Shown here: positions 23,901 to 38,900 of the stretch, one piece after another
How the letters are laid out: each line of letters starts with the position of its first letter
How positions within the stretch are numbered: position 1 is the stretch's first letter
Assembly: GCF_963678635.1 (NCBI RefSeq)
Contig: NC_087065.1
Coordinates: 23,457,254 to 23,521,253 of the forward strand
Direction of reading: 5' to 3'
From: Symsagittifera roscoffensis
Taxonomy: Eukaryota; Xenacoelomorpha; Acoela; Convolutidae
DNA: 64,000 nucleotides
The notes under the pieces: model-generated
Database searches by the model: none
Told to the model about the DNA's origin: nothing
Seen by the model: the letters and a program-made list of their open reading frames with translations, nothing else
Position numbers and translations under genes: made by a program

Positions 23901-26900
23901 ACGTAAAACAAACATAAAACTCAGTATTTTGAAAGGGGGGAGGAAACTGGAAAAGAGCCAAAAATTGTTTGCCCGGTATTTTGCGTGCAAAAAATGTTGT
24001 AGAATTTTGGGCTCTTTTCCTTCCCACCGGCCTGCAAATTTTTATAATTTAAACTACTGTTCAGAATGACCGATTGTCATGAAAATTAACATGCAGACTC
24101 ATTAGGCCCTGACAAACATATTTGGTCTTCCTAATCAACCTTGTAAAACCACTCGTTAGACAATAAAATTGATGTTCGTGTGAGGTGGGAAGAAAATGAA
24201 AAAGAGCCGAAATTTGTTCACGCTGACACGTTTTATTGCAGTTTGTAATATGAAAAGTCATTCTGGCTTTTTTCCAGTTCCCCCCTTTCGAATTCAATTT
24301 TGAAAAGTCTATTTAACGTTGTCATAATTCAATGAAATTTGGCGTGGTGAACAAATCGACAATTCTGGACAGAATTGTCTTTCATACTTTACATCGTAAC
24401 ATCACGCATTTAGCCATAATAACACGTAAAACAAACATAAAACTCAGTATTTTGAAAGGGGGGAGGAAACTGGAAAAGAGCCAAAAATTGTTTGCCCGGT
24501 ATTTTGCTTGCAAAAAATGTTGTAGAATTTTGGGCTCTTTTCCTTCCCACCGGCCTGCAAATTTTTATAATTTAAACTACTGTTCAGAATGACCGATTGT
24601 CATGAAAATTAACATGCAGACTCATTAGGCCCTGACAAACATATTTGGTCTTCCTAATCAACCTTGTAAAACCACTCGTTAGACAATAAAATTGATGTTC
24701 GTGTGAGGTGGGAAGAAAATGAAAAAGAGCCAAAATTTGTTCACGCTGACACGTTTTATTGCAGTTTGTAATATGAAAAGTCATTCTGGCTTTTTTCCAG
24801 TTCCCCCCTTTCGAATTCAATTTTGAAAAGTCTATTTAACGTTGTCATAATTCAATGAAATTTGGCGTGGTGAACAAATCGACAATTCTGGACAGAATTG
24901 TCTTTCATACTTTACAGCGTAACATCACGCATTTAGCTGTAATAACACGTATAACAAACATAAAACTCTGTATTTTGAAAGGGGAGGACCTGGAAAAGAG
25001 CCGTCACTTCAAGTAGTTTTTCATAAGTTGAATTTCCGAAAAAATCAAATCAAATTCAATATATTGATTTTAAAAAAAGTCCAGAAACGGCAACAAGAGT
25101 TTTTTTCTTTTCACCCTCTCCTCTACATTGCAAAAACTGCCCAAATTGCCTGTGATATTAGCTAACGCATAATTTTTCACATTGAGGTATGAAACACAAG
25201 TGTGTTCAGAGCTAATTTATTCAACGTGAAAAATTTTCTTTTTCTGTGAAAATGTTGAAGAAGTTTTCTAAGTTGACTTTCAAATGTAGGTGGAAGTAGA
25301 AAAAACCCACGGTGACTAAAAGGAAAGGGAACGAGAGAGAGGATTTTTGTCTTCGAATTTTGTTTTTTCCTGGCAAAATACAACTTAATAAATAATCAGA
25401 ATGGGTTGAGTGATATATCATATTAGAGCCCTTATGATCGTAATTTCAACGATCTAAAGTAATTATCATACAAGTTTTTCAAGTTCGATAGAACTTTCGG
25501 CTAAAAACCCCAATCTTTCAATTTCAATTTCAAAAAAAAACATTTTGCGATGTCATAATGGCATTTTGACGTAACTAACATATCTGAACATATTTGGGTT
25601 TTTTTCCAGTTTCCAAACCCCCCTCGTAAAATTAAAAAATGAAACTGTACAAAAATTGTTCACACGACATTTTGCATGAAAGAAATGCTGTAAAAATTGG
25701 TTCGCTTTTTCACGCTGACATGTTTTGTTGCAATTTATAACAATAAAAGTCATTTTAAATAGACTCTAATCAAATTAATTTCAGAAAAAAAAGTGGACCG
25801 GAAAAGAGCCCATATTTGTTCTTCACACCTTTTATTGCGACATCACGCGTTCAGCCATAATAACACAATAAAAAAGCTTTCGCTTTGTTTCTATTACCCT
25901 GCCCCACCCAAACACAAAATGAAAAAAAAAGTTTAAAGGATTTTTTATTTAAGTGTTCAAAACTTTCTAGCTAGGCTGTTTTTTCTGGAAATTGTTTTGT
26001 TCTTAATTTCTGATCGTCGTTTGATCATCTTTGGTCTTGATGAATTGATCGTCGAAAAATTAGCGTGCAGACAAGTTAGGCCACGACAAACATATTTGGT
26101 CCTCATACTTAACATTGTACAACCTCTGAGTACACCATAAAATTGAGGTTTCTGCGAGGTGGTGGAAGGTGAAAGAGCTTCTGGTTATCTTTTTTGTGGC
26201 TTGTTTCAAATTTTTTTAGCTTGATGTTACAATGTAAACTATGAAAAACAAAGCAATTGAAAATATTTAGTTTGCTCTCCTTGTCAAGATTCATAGCATT
26301 ATAACAACGTTGAATTCGGTAAAAAGTGAAAGCTATATCGGGTTAAATTTTTATTCCGACTGTCGAAGAAAACAGAATATTTATGCTTGGGTCGGTTTTT
26401 TTTGAATCCGTCAACTTTTGATTTTTAACTAAACGGTTTTGGCAAAAATTTTTATTTCATCTGAAAGATACAAAAATCTTGAACTCAAATTTAAAATGAT
26501 GTTTTTACGGTGATTTTTTAATAAAATCATAGGCGTTTGAAAATTTTAAATTCGGCCGATTAGGGATAATTAACGCGCGATTGATAGCGATCTTATAACA
26601 CGCTCCGAATTAATGCGCTCCGAAATAGTTTGAGGCCAGCATTTTGGTTTTATTATCACAATACGAGACACGCTAAATACACTCTTTGTATTATCAAGAG
26701 GAGGAATAAAATACGCGTGGGGTGATTAAATGAAGAAAAAACGCAATTTTTTTTTGATTATCTCGTCAAAATATTTAGCATAAAAAGCTTTTTATTTTTT
26801 TATAGAAAAATTTTTTATGATATACATTCTACCTGATAGACAAGCAGTTTTGTTAACTTATAATAGTTTTATCAAAATTTAAATATCTAGTTTATAGCTA

Positions 26901-29900
26901 TCGAAAGCTTGTTTTGAAAGCTTTGTTTAACGCTTCTCCGGAACTTAAAGTTGGACTTCATTTTGTGATTAACTTTGCAGTAGTAAGGTCTCAATAAGCT
27001 CTTACTATGCTGAAAAATGGAATTTTTAAAAATTAAACCAGGCTAAAACTGAACTAAAGTTCGGAGAAAACATTTTGTGAATTGTCTTGATGAGTCTATA
27101 TATTTAGAACTCATAAATCGGTATCTGGCAGCGAAACTCTAATGTTATATAAAAAAAACATAAATCATTAGGGTAGGGTGTTCAAAAATTTTAATTGTTA
27201 ACCAAGGATAAAAAGTTGTTTGCGGTTTTGAAAATTTCTAATTTTGATTTTTAAATTAGTCAAATTGGCAACCTTTAAAGCCCTATAATTTTACAAAATT
27301 ATCACACGTGAAATATTGTTTTTTAATTTGATCTCAAGACAACAATACTTTTTCACTAATATTTAGAAATTCCGTGAAAAAATGCTAGTTACAAACTCGA
27401 AATTTGTCAAGGGAAAAAATATTCGGAACAATGATGTACTTTTACTAGTATTCTGTCTATAAGTCCTATAAACCGGAGCGCTTGAGCCAGATCAATTAGC
27501 TGCTTACGCGATAATAGTATGAAAAAATATGCCGCTTTAATTGTCTCAAATTAGCCAAGTTGACGATTTTCACATTACCATAAATTCACATAAAATAGTT
27601 GCAGGTGAAATATCTTTAAGAAATTTAGCATAGAAGGTCAATGCATTTCAGATGGTATAAAAAACCGTTCAAAACTGGCAAGTTAGAAAGTCGACTTTTA
27701 TCTGAGAAAAAAAATACCGGGAACAATAATTCTCTTTTCTTCAACGGTCAGAACAAGAATTTGGAACTGCTTCAAATACCTTAGCTACCAATGGTCGGTA
27801 GTAGCAATAACTAAACTGACTAACTGGAAGAGCATCAAAGAGAAAGTAATCACTTAATGACCGCCGCATTGCACAATTTTGCCAAGTTCATGGCAACTGT
27901 TTAAAATGGTTGTGGCTGTAAGAATCATATCTGGGGAGCAATTATTTAAAAGAAACTATTGCAGCGCAATGAAGAAAAGTAAAAAAAAACAATAGTTTGT
28001 CAATTTATATTTGAAATCACAACAGCTTTGATACTTTTCATAGATTCATAGCTGTTGAATGCATGAGCAATTAATGGAAAAAATTTTTTTCTCGCTTGCT
28101 AATTTTGACCATTAAAGTTGTTTTTAGCGTCAAGTGTACGATTTGGACGAGACTTTCACCAAGAATGGACACAGAGGTCTTCTGTCTACTAACTTCGATG
28201 CCACTGCCTCTGACTTGACAGAAGTGCGGGAGAACTACACCCCCAAAACACTCGCCCCCTCCCATCCGGGGGGCAAGCGGATGGCACTGCTGGAACAGGC
28301 ACTGTTCAAAAAAGTGGCGTAAGTAATTATTGCTGATAATACAAATAAAATTGAGTGCTTCAAGAAAACTTTTACAATGAATGTGTTTTAAAACCAGAAA
28401 ATTCAGTGTGATCAATTCTTAACCTTAACCTTAGCAATTTTTAAACTTTATTTAAATTTGGAAATACTGGAATCTGATCTAAACTATATTTTATGATTGG
28501 ATAAATTAGATATTTTACCACTGTAAAGTATTTAATATTAACCAATCATGATCCATCTAACTAACAACCCACTTATTTGTAAGTGCTGAAATTACTTGTA
28601 ATTTCAGCACCAGAGAGATTTGAATTTAACTTAGAAATTAGTTGTCTCTCCAAGAGAACTTCAGCAGCCGCAACAAACCAGTATACCCTAGATCTATTGA
28701 GCCTAGCAGAGACTAGTTAAACACCCTGAGACTAGAAAGTATAAGAGTAAGATTAGGATCGGTATTAGACTAAGAAGTTGCACGAATCTATCCGGCCGAA
28801 AATAAGATAGCGTGACGAGCAGACGGTGTACCCTATCCGAAATTACTCTATGAGTTAACCACATCGGTTATAACTCATCTGGTGCGACCATAAGTCTCGA
28901 ATAAGACCTTAATAGCTTAGAATTAACCAAAAATAGATTAGAATTTAGACAAAACATTTTCAAAATGTTATACGATAATAATTTAATCGAAATGTCTCTA
29001 CGACTCAATAGATCAGAGCCGATATTCCGAACGATAATAGAAGTACCCGGAATTGGAAGAAGACCTCGAACAAGAGACGACATACGACAAAGTAGAAACT
29101 TACCAAATAGTTTTATGATCGTACGGCAAAAGCCAACACAAACTTTTATTTTAGAATCTTATTAGCAATGAATTTAGATTTTCATTTGCAAACATAAAAT
29201 TTTAAAGTCAATCTTCATGATCATTTCAGGCGCTAAACAAAATTATTGATATACAATAACGATTGATAAAAAGATCTCAGATCGTTTTCTTAATTTCTGC
29301 AGTCTTATATAAAACATGTTTGAAAAAAACTAAGTGAAAATAAAAACAAAAATTAGTAGCATGACAATAAATTGTTAGTAATCATAAAATCATCTGTTGT
29401 CCCAGCTTCATCACCTAAACATAACAGCAATCATAAGCTCACTAATATCATCAAAAAACTAAATCTTTTTCTTAAATAAATTTAAAACAAATTAAACTTA
29501 TATTCGTTTAATTTTAAAATTAGATCATCAAGGCTTATCCTTGGATCTTAATAAATTTTCTATTTCATTAAATTTAAAACCTGATCATCAAGGCCTATCC
29601 TTGGATCAAAAAGAACAATTTTGCTCTCCCCCACCTAATTTTGCTCTCCCCTCAAACGTCGATTCATTATCCAGCCCTTCCAAAAGACCCAAGACTAATA
29701 GAAATTTTTAAATAAAACTAACCATTCAAATTAGGATAAACAGTGAAGAACTTCGGTTATTCATCCTTCACTTGAACCCTCCTCTTACCAGACCCAGGAT
29801 AGATCTTAGACTTAGTAAGTTTCAAATAGTACCTAAGGAACTACTTGCGTTCTAATTATACCTGAACCTTGTGGATCGATTTACTATTCTCCAACCCTTG

Positions 29901-32900
29901 AACACAATCACTACCCCTAAGTAAGATTATGTAAGTTAACACCTTAGCTTAGACTAGCCACGAGAAAGTAAAAAATCACTCCTCGGAATTGATATACTTT
30001 TCTCTCCAACCCTAAATAAAAAGACCCAGGTTAAGCTAACCAAAAAATCGTAAGGACTAACAGTCTAAGAAAATAGAAATACCTAACAACTTTTGCATCC
30101 CTCATCCTAAACCTTATGTCATTCAAAAATCTAGGAAAAAAACAAACAATCGTTTTACACAACTGTGAGATAGATAACCAAAAATACGATCTTGTCATCA
30201 CACCTCATACACAAACAGTTGGATACATTAGAACAAAACGACTAACAATAAAAAGAAAAATCATAAACAAACAAAGACAAATCACACGAAAAAGATTTTC
30301 AAAAAATAAAAAACGCATTTTCAGAATCAGAAGCCAGCAATTTAGATGAACTCTACAAATTAAAAGAATCAATTGATAAAAATTGTCCCATTCACAATCA
30401 AATATATTTTTCCGATTCAGAAACAACTTCAAATTCATCAAAAAGAGGAAAAAGAAGAATAAAAAAGCAATACAAACACAAACAAGTACACTCGTATAAT
30501 TAGAATCAACCAATTAGACACATCGATAGTTACATATTAACAGTCATTAAACGAAAAAATGAGCCACACTCAAAGTGACGATAGTCCAGATGACGAAGAG
30601 GTTTACCCCTTCCTCATAGATGCACCCGATACTAGAGGGCAACATGATTTTTGCAAGAATTTACTCGTAAATTTGTTTGAACCCGGAATCAGTCCATGCA
30701 AAGCAGAATTCCCAGATGTAAAAATCAAAAGACAAATTATTGAACATTATCTGAAAGATATATGTAACTTAACACAACAATATGGAATCTACACCATAGA
30801 ATTCAGCACACCAAATACGAATCATCGTACATATGTAATTCAAACAGATGATCTTGAATTAGAATTTTCAAAAATATTCTCAGAATATATTAAAAGCATA
30901 CAATATCAGAGTTCACAAAGAGCAAATTCTATATTCACTAACGAAGTTTTTGCAATAATATATACCTATATTTCTATATTGGAAAAAAAACGAATTTCAA
31001 ACTATCTCACCAACTGAAACATCCAAACATACAAAAGTACGAAATGAATTTGCATAATTTTCATTTTTCTGCATACAATCAAAGAAAATTTCACTAAAGA
31101 CGATGTTTCACAGCACACAAAACATGGCTTACAAAACATTTTGGCATGGTTTATAATAGATTATTTCACACATAATATAGACTTAATTTCACAAGCAAGA
31201 AAAAATTTCAGACCTCAAAATCCAAATGATGATACTGCCATTACAGAACAATCAGACTACGTTTGGGACCCTGAATGGTCTCATCCTACATTTATAAATA
31301 TTCCACAATCAATCTCAAGTCAAGCAATAAGTACAATATCTTACCAAAGAGATTATGTAAAAGTAGTACCACTAACCATTGATGCAACAGCATTAAACTA
31401 CAATATATTTTTACCTGATACACGAAATAACAGTTTAAATTCGACCGTCATACACAATAAAAACCTTAATGGAACTAGAAATCTTACACAACAAGATATT
31501 CAAACACCATCACACTTCATAAATGAAGAAATTGTCCAAACAACAACAACTACACAACAAAGTGTTTCACCAATACATCCAAATTTAACAACACCAAGAA
31601 ATACAAACACTTCACTGGCACAAGTAACCTTACAATCAACCGTTAAACCTTCGGTTGCTCCAAAATATTCACATATGGATTATCAAACATATAGACCCAT
31701 GACAGTACCATCAAAACCACGAAGAACGTTCACAAGAAACACTTTTGTAGAACACAATTATAATTATGCACATTCGTCAAAAACAAACTACCCCCACAAA
31801 AAACTAATAATAATCATGTATGATCTCACTATTGGGATAACCCAATGACAACAACCAACTAAGTAAATTTTCGAACTAATTCACATCCTCCACAGGATCA
31901 TAGTGAAAATTACCCATTCTTTCAACAAAATAAAAATAAAAAGCAAGCATTTCATCATACGGAATACTTATCATCTGATGATGATTATTCACAACCAGAC
32001 ATTTTTGCACCATATACCCAAGAATATCGCAAACAATGATCGCGACGACCTCATACATATAATAGAATTTTTTCTCCAAATCCAACAGATACACGAAATC
32101 AACAACCAATACATATGCCAAATCCAACTAATACACAATCTTTTCAACCGATTCAACCACAAAACCCAATGACTATGCACTCGTATCAACCAACTCAAAT
32201 GCAAAATGAAATACCACTTCCATATTACCTTCAACAACACGAAATAACAAAAAATCAACTTTCAAATTTTTCGCAAATGCCAAATACCGCAGAATCACTA
32301 CAGGTGACAATGAATCCATACCTCATGGGTGGATCATCAATAACATCAAATAAACCACTAATGGTATTTACAGGAACAGACCCTGAATATTCTGTAGAAG
32401 ATTATTTAAATGCAGTAACAGCAAATTTAATTTTAGATATAGGACCTGAACCAATTAATACGCCACTACATCAAAATTGGATACATAGACGCACAGCGTT
32501 GATACAAACAATTTTAGATGGCGCAGCTCAAAAATGGTTTTCAGTATTACCTATAGAAATAAAATTAGACTGGAAAAGATTTACACAAGAATTTTCGAAA
32601 ATGTTTGACTCCGAAAGAAATAAACAAGACCAAAGAGTTTTATGTAATGAAATTCGCAGATTACCAAATGAAACCATCAAACGATTAGCAGTACGTATCG
32701 AAACACTAGTTTAAAAAGCATATTCACTTGATACACATGACTATAAAAACACAAAAATGACAGAAATTTTAATGATGACCTTAACACCTCAATTAAGGAA
32801 AATAGCAATAAAAAAACAGAGCATCTCATCCTTCTTCAATTCGAGAACCAGATTTAGATTTTCGAAAACTAGTAGACAAACTAGAGCAAGCGGAAATCAC

Positions 32901-35900
32901 AATGAAACTTGAAGAAACAGAAAATCTAAAACTACAATATGTTAATCGAATTGAAACAAACACTACACATATAAATAACATACAGGAATCAGATACAGAC
33001 CTAGTTGAAAAAATCACTGAAATACTAAATATTTATGAAAAACACCCAAATTTTAAAGGCAAACCATTTTTCAAAAAATGGTGTAACTATTGCCGACGAT
33101 ACGGACATAAAATTTCCGAATGTAGAAAAAAACAACAAGATAACCAAAACAAACCTCAAAAACATAAAGAACCAAATAAATCGTTCTATCAATGTATGAA
33201 GAAAGATCAAAATCTTCCAAACAAAAATGTATATAGTAACAACAGTTCAGGAAAACCAATTCCGAACAACACCAATTACACAAGGATTCAATCACCATAT
33301 AACTCAAGTTATAGAGGAAGATCACCAGAACGAAGAAATACACAGAATTCTTTACAAAATAATTATAATCGATCAAATAGTCGAAATAACTATTCGAGAT
33401 CAAATTCCAATACAACACAATTAATTCTAGATCCAGTTCCCAATCAAACCCGAGAAATAAACACTACTCAAATAATCAATCACGAAACTCATCATACACA
33501 GAAATAGAAACTATTCGCATAACCGGAATAGAAGTTATTCGAACAATCGAAATCAGAATTACCCGAACAATCGATCAAGAAATAACTCATATAATAGATC
33601 AAATTATCACAGATCAAATGACAATTATCAAAACAGATCACGAAATAATTCACAAAATCGAAATTCAAGTTATACTAATCAATATAGAAATTATTCCCAG
33701 TCACCACATAGGAATAATAACCATTAAAATAATTCTAAAGATCGATACAGAAGTAGTACACCAAAACATCAAAGACATATTAATCAAGTACAGTCAAATG
33801 AAGAAACAACATCAGACCCCCCAGGTATTGATGACACAGGAAGTAACGAACTACAACTAAATCAAATAAACTGTGGATCATCAGATACAGAAAGTGATAC
33901 AGAAAATACCATCTCCGTAAATATGATAACAGTCGAAAACGACTACGAACCTATCATATATGAACAACCTTTTACATCACATATATATGAATATCAATTG
34001 GAACTCCTTCACAATTATTATATTGAACCCATCAATACTACACAAACTGCACAAGAAATGAACGAAATTAACACGGTAAATAAACCCGATGAAAATGACA
34101 AAACAAAATGTTTAAACACAAATCATATTTATCAAAATATACAAAAAAAACAACCCAGAAAAAAAATTTGGACAATACCATTTCTCTTAGAAAGTCCAAG
34201 AAACAAAGAATTTCAACCACCAGATCTTGAAATTGATTTTTTATTGATTCAGGAGCAGAATCAAACATAACTAATATTCCCACATGGAATGAAATCAAAA
34301 CATTACATCCAAAATTAACGCCTCTTGCAACCTCTAGTAAACTAGCAACAACACAAGGATCAACATTAGTAAATTATGGAAAAATCCAATTATTCCTCCT
34401 CCCAACAAGAACAATGGAGCAAAATAAAATTCTAAACAAACCATTTAAACAAATATTTCATGTCACTGATATTAAACACAATATAATTGGCATACCATTT
34501 ATATCAAAATATATACCAACAATCAATATCTTGAATAGTAAAATACTGATCAAAGATAAGTACACAAAAACAACAAATACAGCTCTAACATTTTTTCAAA
34601 GATTAAATAAACAACCCCCATTCTTCTCAAAATTTTATCCAATTTATAACCAACAACGGAAACACCTGAAACCACTATCAGGAAATATATATAATTTTTC
34701 AATAAAAAAAGTTCACCAATATGATAAAAGTCAAACTAAACAACAACTTTTTATGTCAGACTTTGAGTTTAAACCTATTCATACGTTTTTCAAAATCACG
34801 ATTTCATCTATAAAATATTTGAAAAATACGAATTCAGACATCATTTCGCTACATGTGTATAACAATACACCGTATCAAGTAACATTACCCTTAGGACTTT
34901 TAGGACATTGCGAAACAAACGCTACAATATCACCCGTACATGAAATAGCATACCGCGTAAATAATATACTCCAATTATTAGATATTTGTCAATCCACAAT
35001 TCTTAACGAAGAACTATCCATAAATAACATAATAAGCAATGAAAAGAGAAACACAGATTATTTCACAAAAACACCATATTTTAAACCAACATTCAATATC
35101 ACAAATTACACAAAAGAACAACAACAATTTTTAACGATGTTTAACTTTGAACACTCACAAATTACACAAACCGAATTTGACAAACTAGCAAAACAACTGT
35201 TAAGATATTCAACAGTCTACGCAACATCAAAAATTGATGTTGGGAAAATCAGTTCATCACTACATCTCCCGTTAAAACCTGACGCAGTTTTCAAAAAACA
35301 AAGAGCTAGTAAAGTTCCAATTCATTTACACGACAAAGTAAACAGATTACTTGATATTTTACTACAATGCTAAATTATCTCACCAGTAAAAAAGAAGAAC
35401 AACCAAAATGTAACACATTTATTAACCCTGTTATCATCCTAGCAAAAAGAGAATCATTAAAAATAGTTTTAGACGCTAGATACCTCAATTCACTAATAGA
35501 CGAATCAAAATGCAATTGGCCTATTGAACCAATACAAGTTATTTTAACAAAAATAAACGGAAAATACTTTAAAATCGCAGATATGAATAGTGCATACAAT
35601 CAAATGCCACTAGATGAACAATCACGACGTTTAACACAATTTGTTATTGGAAAACAACAATATGAATTCAACCGCCTATTCTATGGAATATCCATAGGAC
35701 CAGCAGCATTTTCAGCTTTTATGAGCAAAATTTTTAGACCACTAATACTCAAGAAAAACGCAATCACCTATTTAGACGATGTTTTTATGCAATCACAGAC
35801 AAAAGAAGAAATGTTTGCAGTTTTAGAACATTATCATAAAATACTTCAGAACAAAAATCTGAAGGCCGCCCCCAATAAATCACACTTGTTTTTAACACAA

Positions 35901-38900
35901 GTTAAATTTTTAGGACATAATATAGAAAGAAACACAATCACTCCATTAAAATCACGCATTGATGCTATTCAAAAACTTCAACCACCAACAAACAAAAAAA
36001 AATCCAAGAATTCCTTGGATTGTTAAATTTCTTAAGCAAGTACGTTTACAAAATGCAATTATATTTAAGACCGTTCTATAATATCCTCAGACAACAAAAT
36101 AATTTTGAATGGACCACTGAACATCAAACACGATTTGAAGAAATTAAAAAACTTCTAACTGAACAAATTTCAAACACAATTTCAGATCTAAATCAACCAT
36201 GCTATGCGATGTGCGATGCTTCAAATTTTGGCATCGGCACAGCATTACTACAATCACACAGTGGTACAAATAAAATGAACCTTATATCAGCAAATTCCCG
36301 ATTATTCACTCAAGCAGAGCTACGACTCTCAACTCTAATGAGAGAATGTACAGCTAAAATTTACACACTTACAGAATATGAATTTCTGATACTTGGATCA
36401 AAACATCCAACAGTTCTATTCACAATCCATAAACCAATCATTTTTCTCATTACACAAAAGTCAAATCCCAATCACCGAGTTTATAGATTTCAGTTAATAC
36501 TAATGAAATTTCCAAACTTACATATAGTTTGGACAGCAGGAAAGAACCTTGCATTACCAGATACATTAAGTCGAAATACACCACCTGAATTACTTACACG
36601 AAAAACTACAGTTGAAATACCCAAAAATATAAAATTTTACCTTGCAAAAGATGAAACATCACCCCGACTAGAATGCAAATATGCAGTAAAAACTGACATT
36701 GAACAATCACAAATAAATAACCTACAACATTTCCCACTTTTTTTAGATTGCCAAAATAATCACTACGAAGTTGATCTACTTGGAACATCAACTTTCAAAC
36801 CAATTCCATACTCACAATGGATAAAAAATAACACCCAACAAAAACGAATAAAACACCACTCGCATAAAAAAGACCTTTTTCCGTTAATTGAAAAAGAAAA
36901 TTTAACTGATAAAATAAATTTATCAGGACCACAAACAAATGATTCAAAATACACAATAAATCAAGTTTTTGACCTCCATGACCCACTTGACACAATTCCC
37001 TTATCTAAATTAGAAATTGAAAATATTTTTCTCCCTCCAACAGATAAAATTACAATTAATATCTTGAAACAATATCAAAATCTTGACCCAGTAATTAGAC
37101 AACTAAAATCATGACACAAATACAAAACTAAGCCCGTAAAGGCAGATACCACAATTTTAGGAAATAAAACACTCCTTCGATATTTCCGAAAATTTAATAA
37201 TACAACAATTAATGAAAACACAGACCTTCTAGAATATCAATTAAATGATTCTATAGTTCCCTGTATCCCTTTAAGTATGATTCTAATAGCTTTTAACATT
37301 TCACATACACAAAACACTAAAGGACACTCTGGATCATAGAAAACATATTCAAATTTTACAAAAAAAATTTATTTCCCAAATGCAGCAATTTGGATAAAAG
37401 TACGATGCGATGATTGTATAGTATGTCAGCTAAATAAACCTTATCCAAATCAAAAACAAATAGCACAAAAACAAGATTTTAAAGGACAAAGTTTATATTT
37501 TAACCACCGTATTTCATTCGATACAAAAGGACCAATTTCACCATCCTCTGAAGGAAACTCCTACATTATGGTAATTGTTGATGCATTTACACATTATGTA
37601 GCACTCAACCCAGTACCACATTGTAACGCTTATTATGCTTACACAACACTTTATGAACACTGGATAGCTAAATTCGGATTACCCGAAATCTTAGTTACAG
37701 ACATGGTACAGAATTCATAAATAATGAAATCATCAGACTATGTCACTTATATAACATTAAGCACAAACCGCGTACATCTCATGCACCTTGGACAAACGGT
37801 TTAGTCGAAGGTATGAACCGTTCACTACAAGAATATCTTAGATGTATCATAAATGGAAATGATACAAGATACACAGAATGGTCAGCAGATGTAAAGTTAT
37901 TTCCCTTAGCATATATTTCACAAACTACGACAACTCTAGGAATGTCACCATACGAAATGGTTTTTAATCAAAAGCCACGTAAACCAATTATCTTTACAGC
38001 AAACTCTCATAAAAATACACAAGGTCATTGCCAACCGAATAAAGACTCAGTTTGTTATAACCTACCTTTACACACGCATGATGAAGATCATTTTCATCAC
38101 CCACAAATCCTTAAATTAGCCTCCGGTACACACACCGAATGGATTTTAAATAGAGATAAAAAACACAATGAAATTTACCAAAGAGTAACAAAAAAATTGT
38201 TGCAAAGGCAAAACATTAACGAACAAATAAATTCACTCTTTACACCAGCATCAGATTTAAAAATTGGAACATTTGTCTTAATACCTAACTTTAATACACA
38301 AAAAGGAATTTCTAAACAATCACAACCCCTTCGCAAAGGACCATACCAAATAATCGCCAAACCCACTGACTTAACATATAAAATCATCGATTCAGACCAA
38401 AAAGAAATTGTTCAACATCGAAACAATCTATTGCCTTACTACCCAAAAGAATACGCACTACGCGAACTAACTCAATTACATTCTTTCACAGGTTTAAAAG
38501 TTATTCAAAATCACCCACATACGGAAAATGAAATAAATGAACAAAACGACATTCACCTTGAAAAAAGCAAAATAAAAAACCAACTACAACCCAAAACAAT
38601 ACAAGAAAGCTAGATCAAAAAATACCTCAAAAAGAAAGGAAAAATAGAAAAATGATAGAAAAAATTATACCACAAGAACAAGTCGAGAAATCAGAACATA
38701 GAGAGTCATCACGACTTAGAAATCAACCACGTAAAAACTACAAAACTTTCATCCCACAATCTAAAATATTAAAGAAAGTTGAATTTCAAAAACAGCTTTA
38801 ATTTTAAAATTAATAATCTTTGCACCTCTGAATAAATTTGAACTTTCATTTTTAAAAATAACATGCTGACAAACACGCAGCGAAATTAGTTCAAAATTAG

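Larger units (their letters stand above)
28900..30115 (+). other. Long untranslated leader of the retroelement
   Basis: About 1.2 kb separates the PBS from the first substantial ORFs. It contains a 66-codon ATG ORF (28965-29165, Arg/Ile-rich, no recognised domain), two tandem hairpin-forming repeats (29523-29607), and a repeated AATTTTGCTCTCCCC near 29616-29652. Leaders this long often carry packaging and splice signals; that role here is inference. Confidence 0.45.

Noticed and set aside
23809-24820. Repeated 78-86 aa frames in the 523-bp array
   Set aside because: They follow the tandem repeat exactly, lie in MITE sequence and have no domain or splice support.
31876-32258. Minus-strand frames over gag
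   Set aside because: Antisense of Gln/Asn/Pro-rich Gag coding; no start context or domain.
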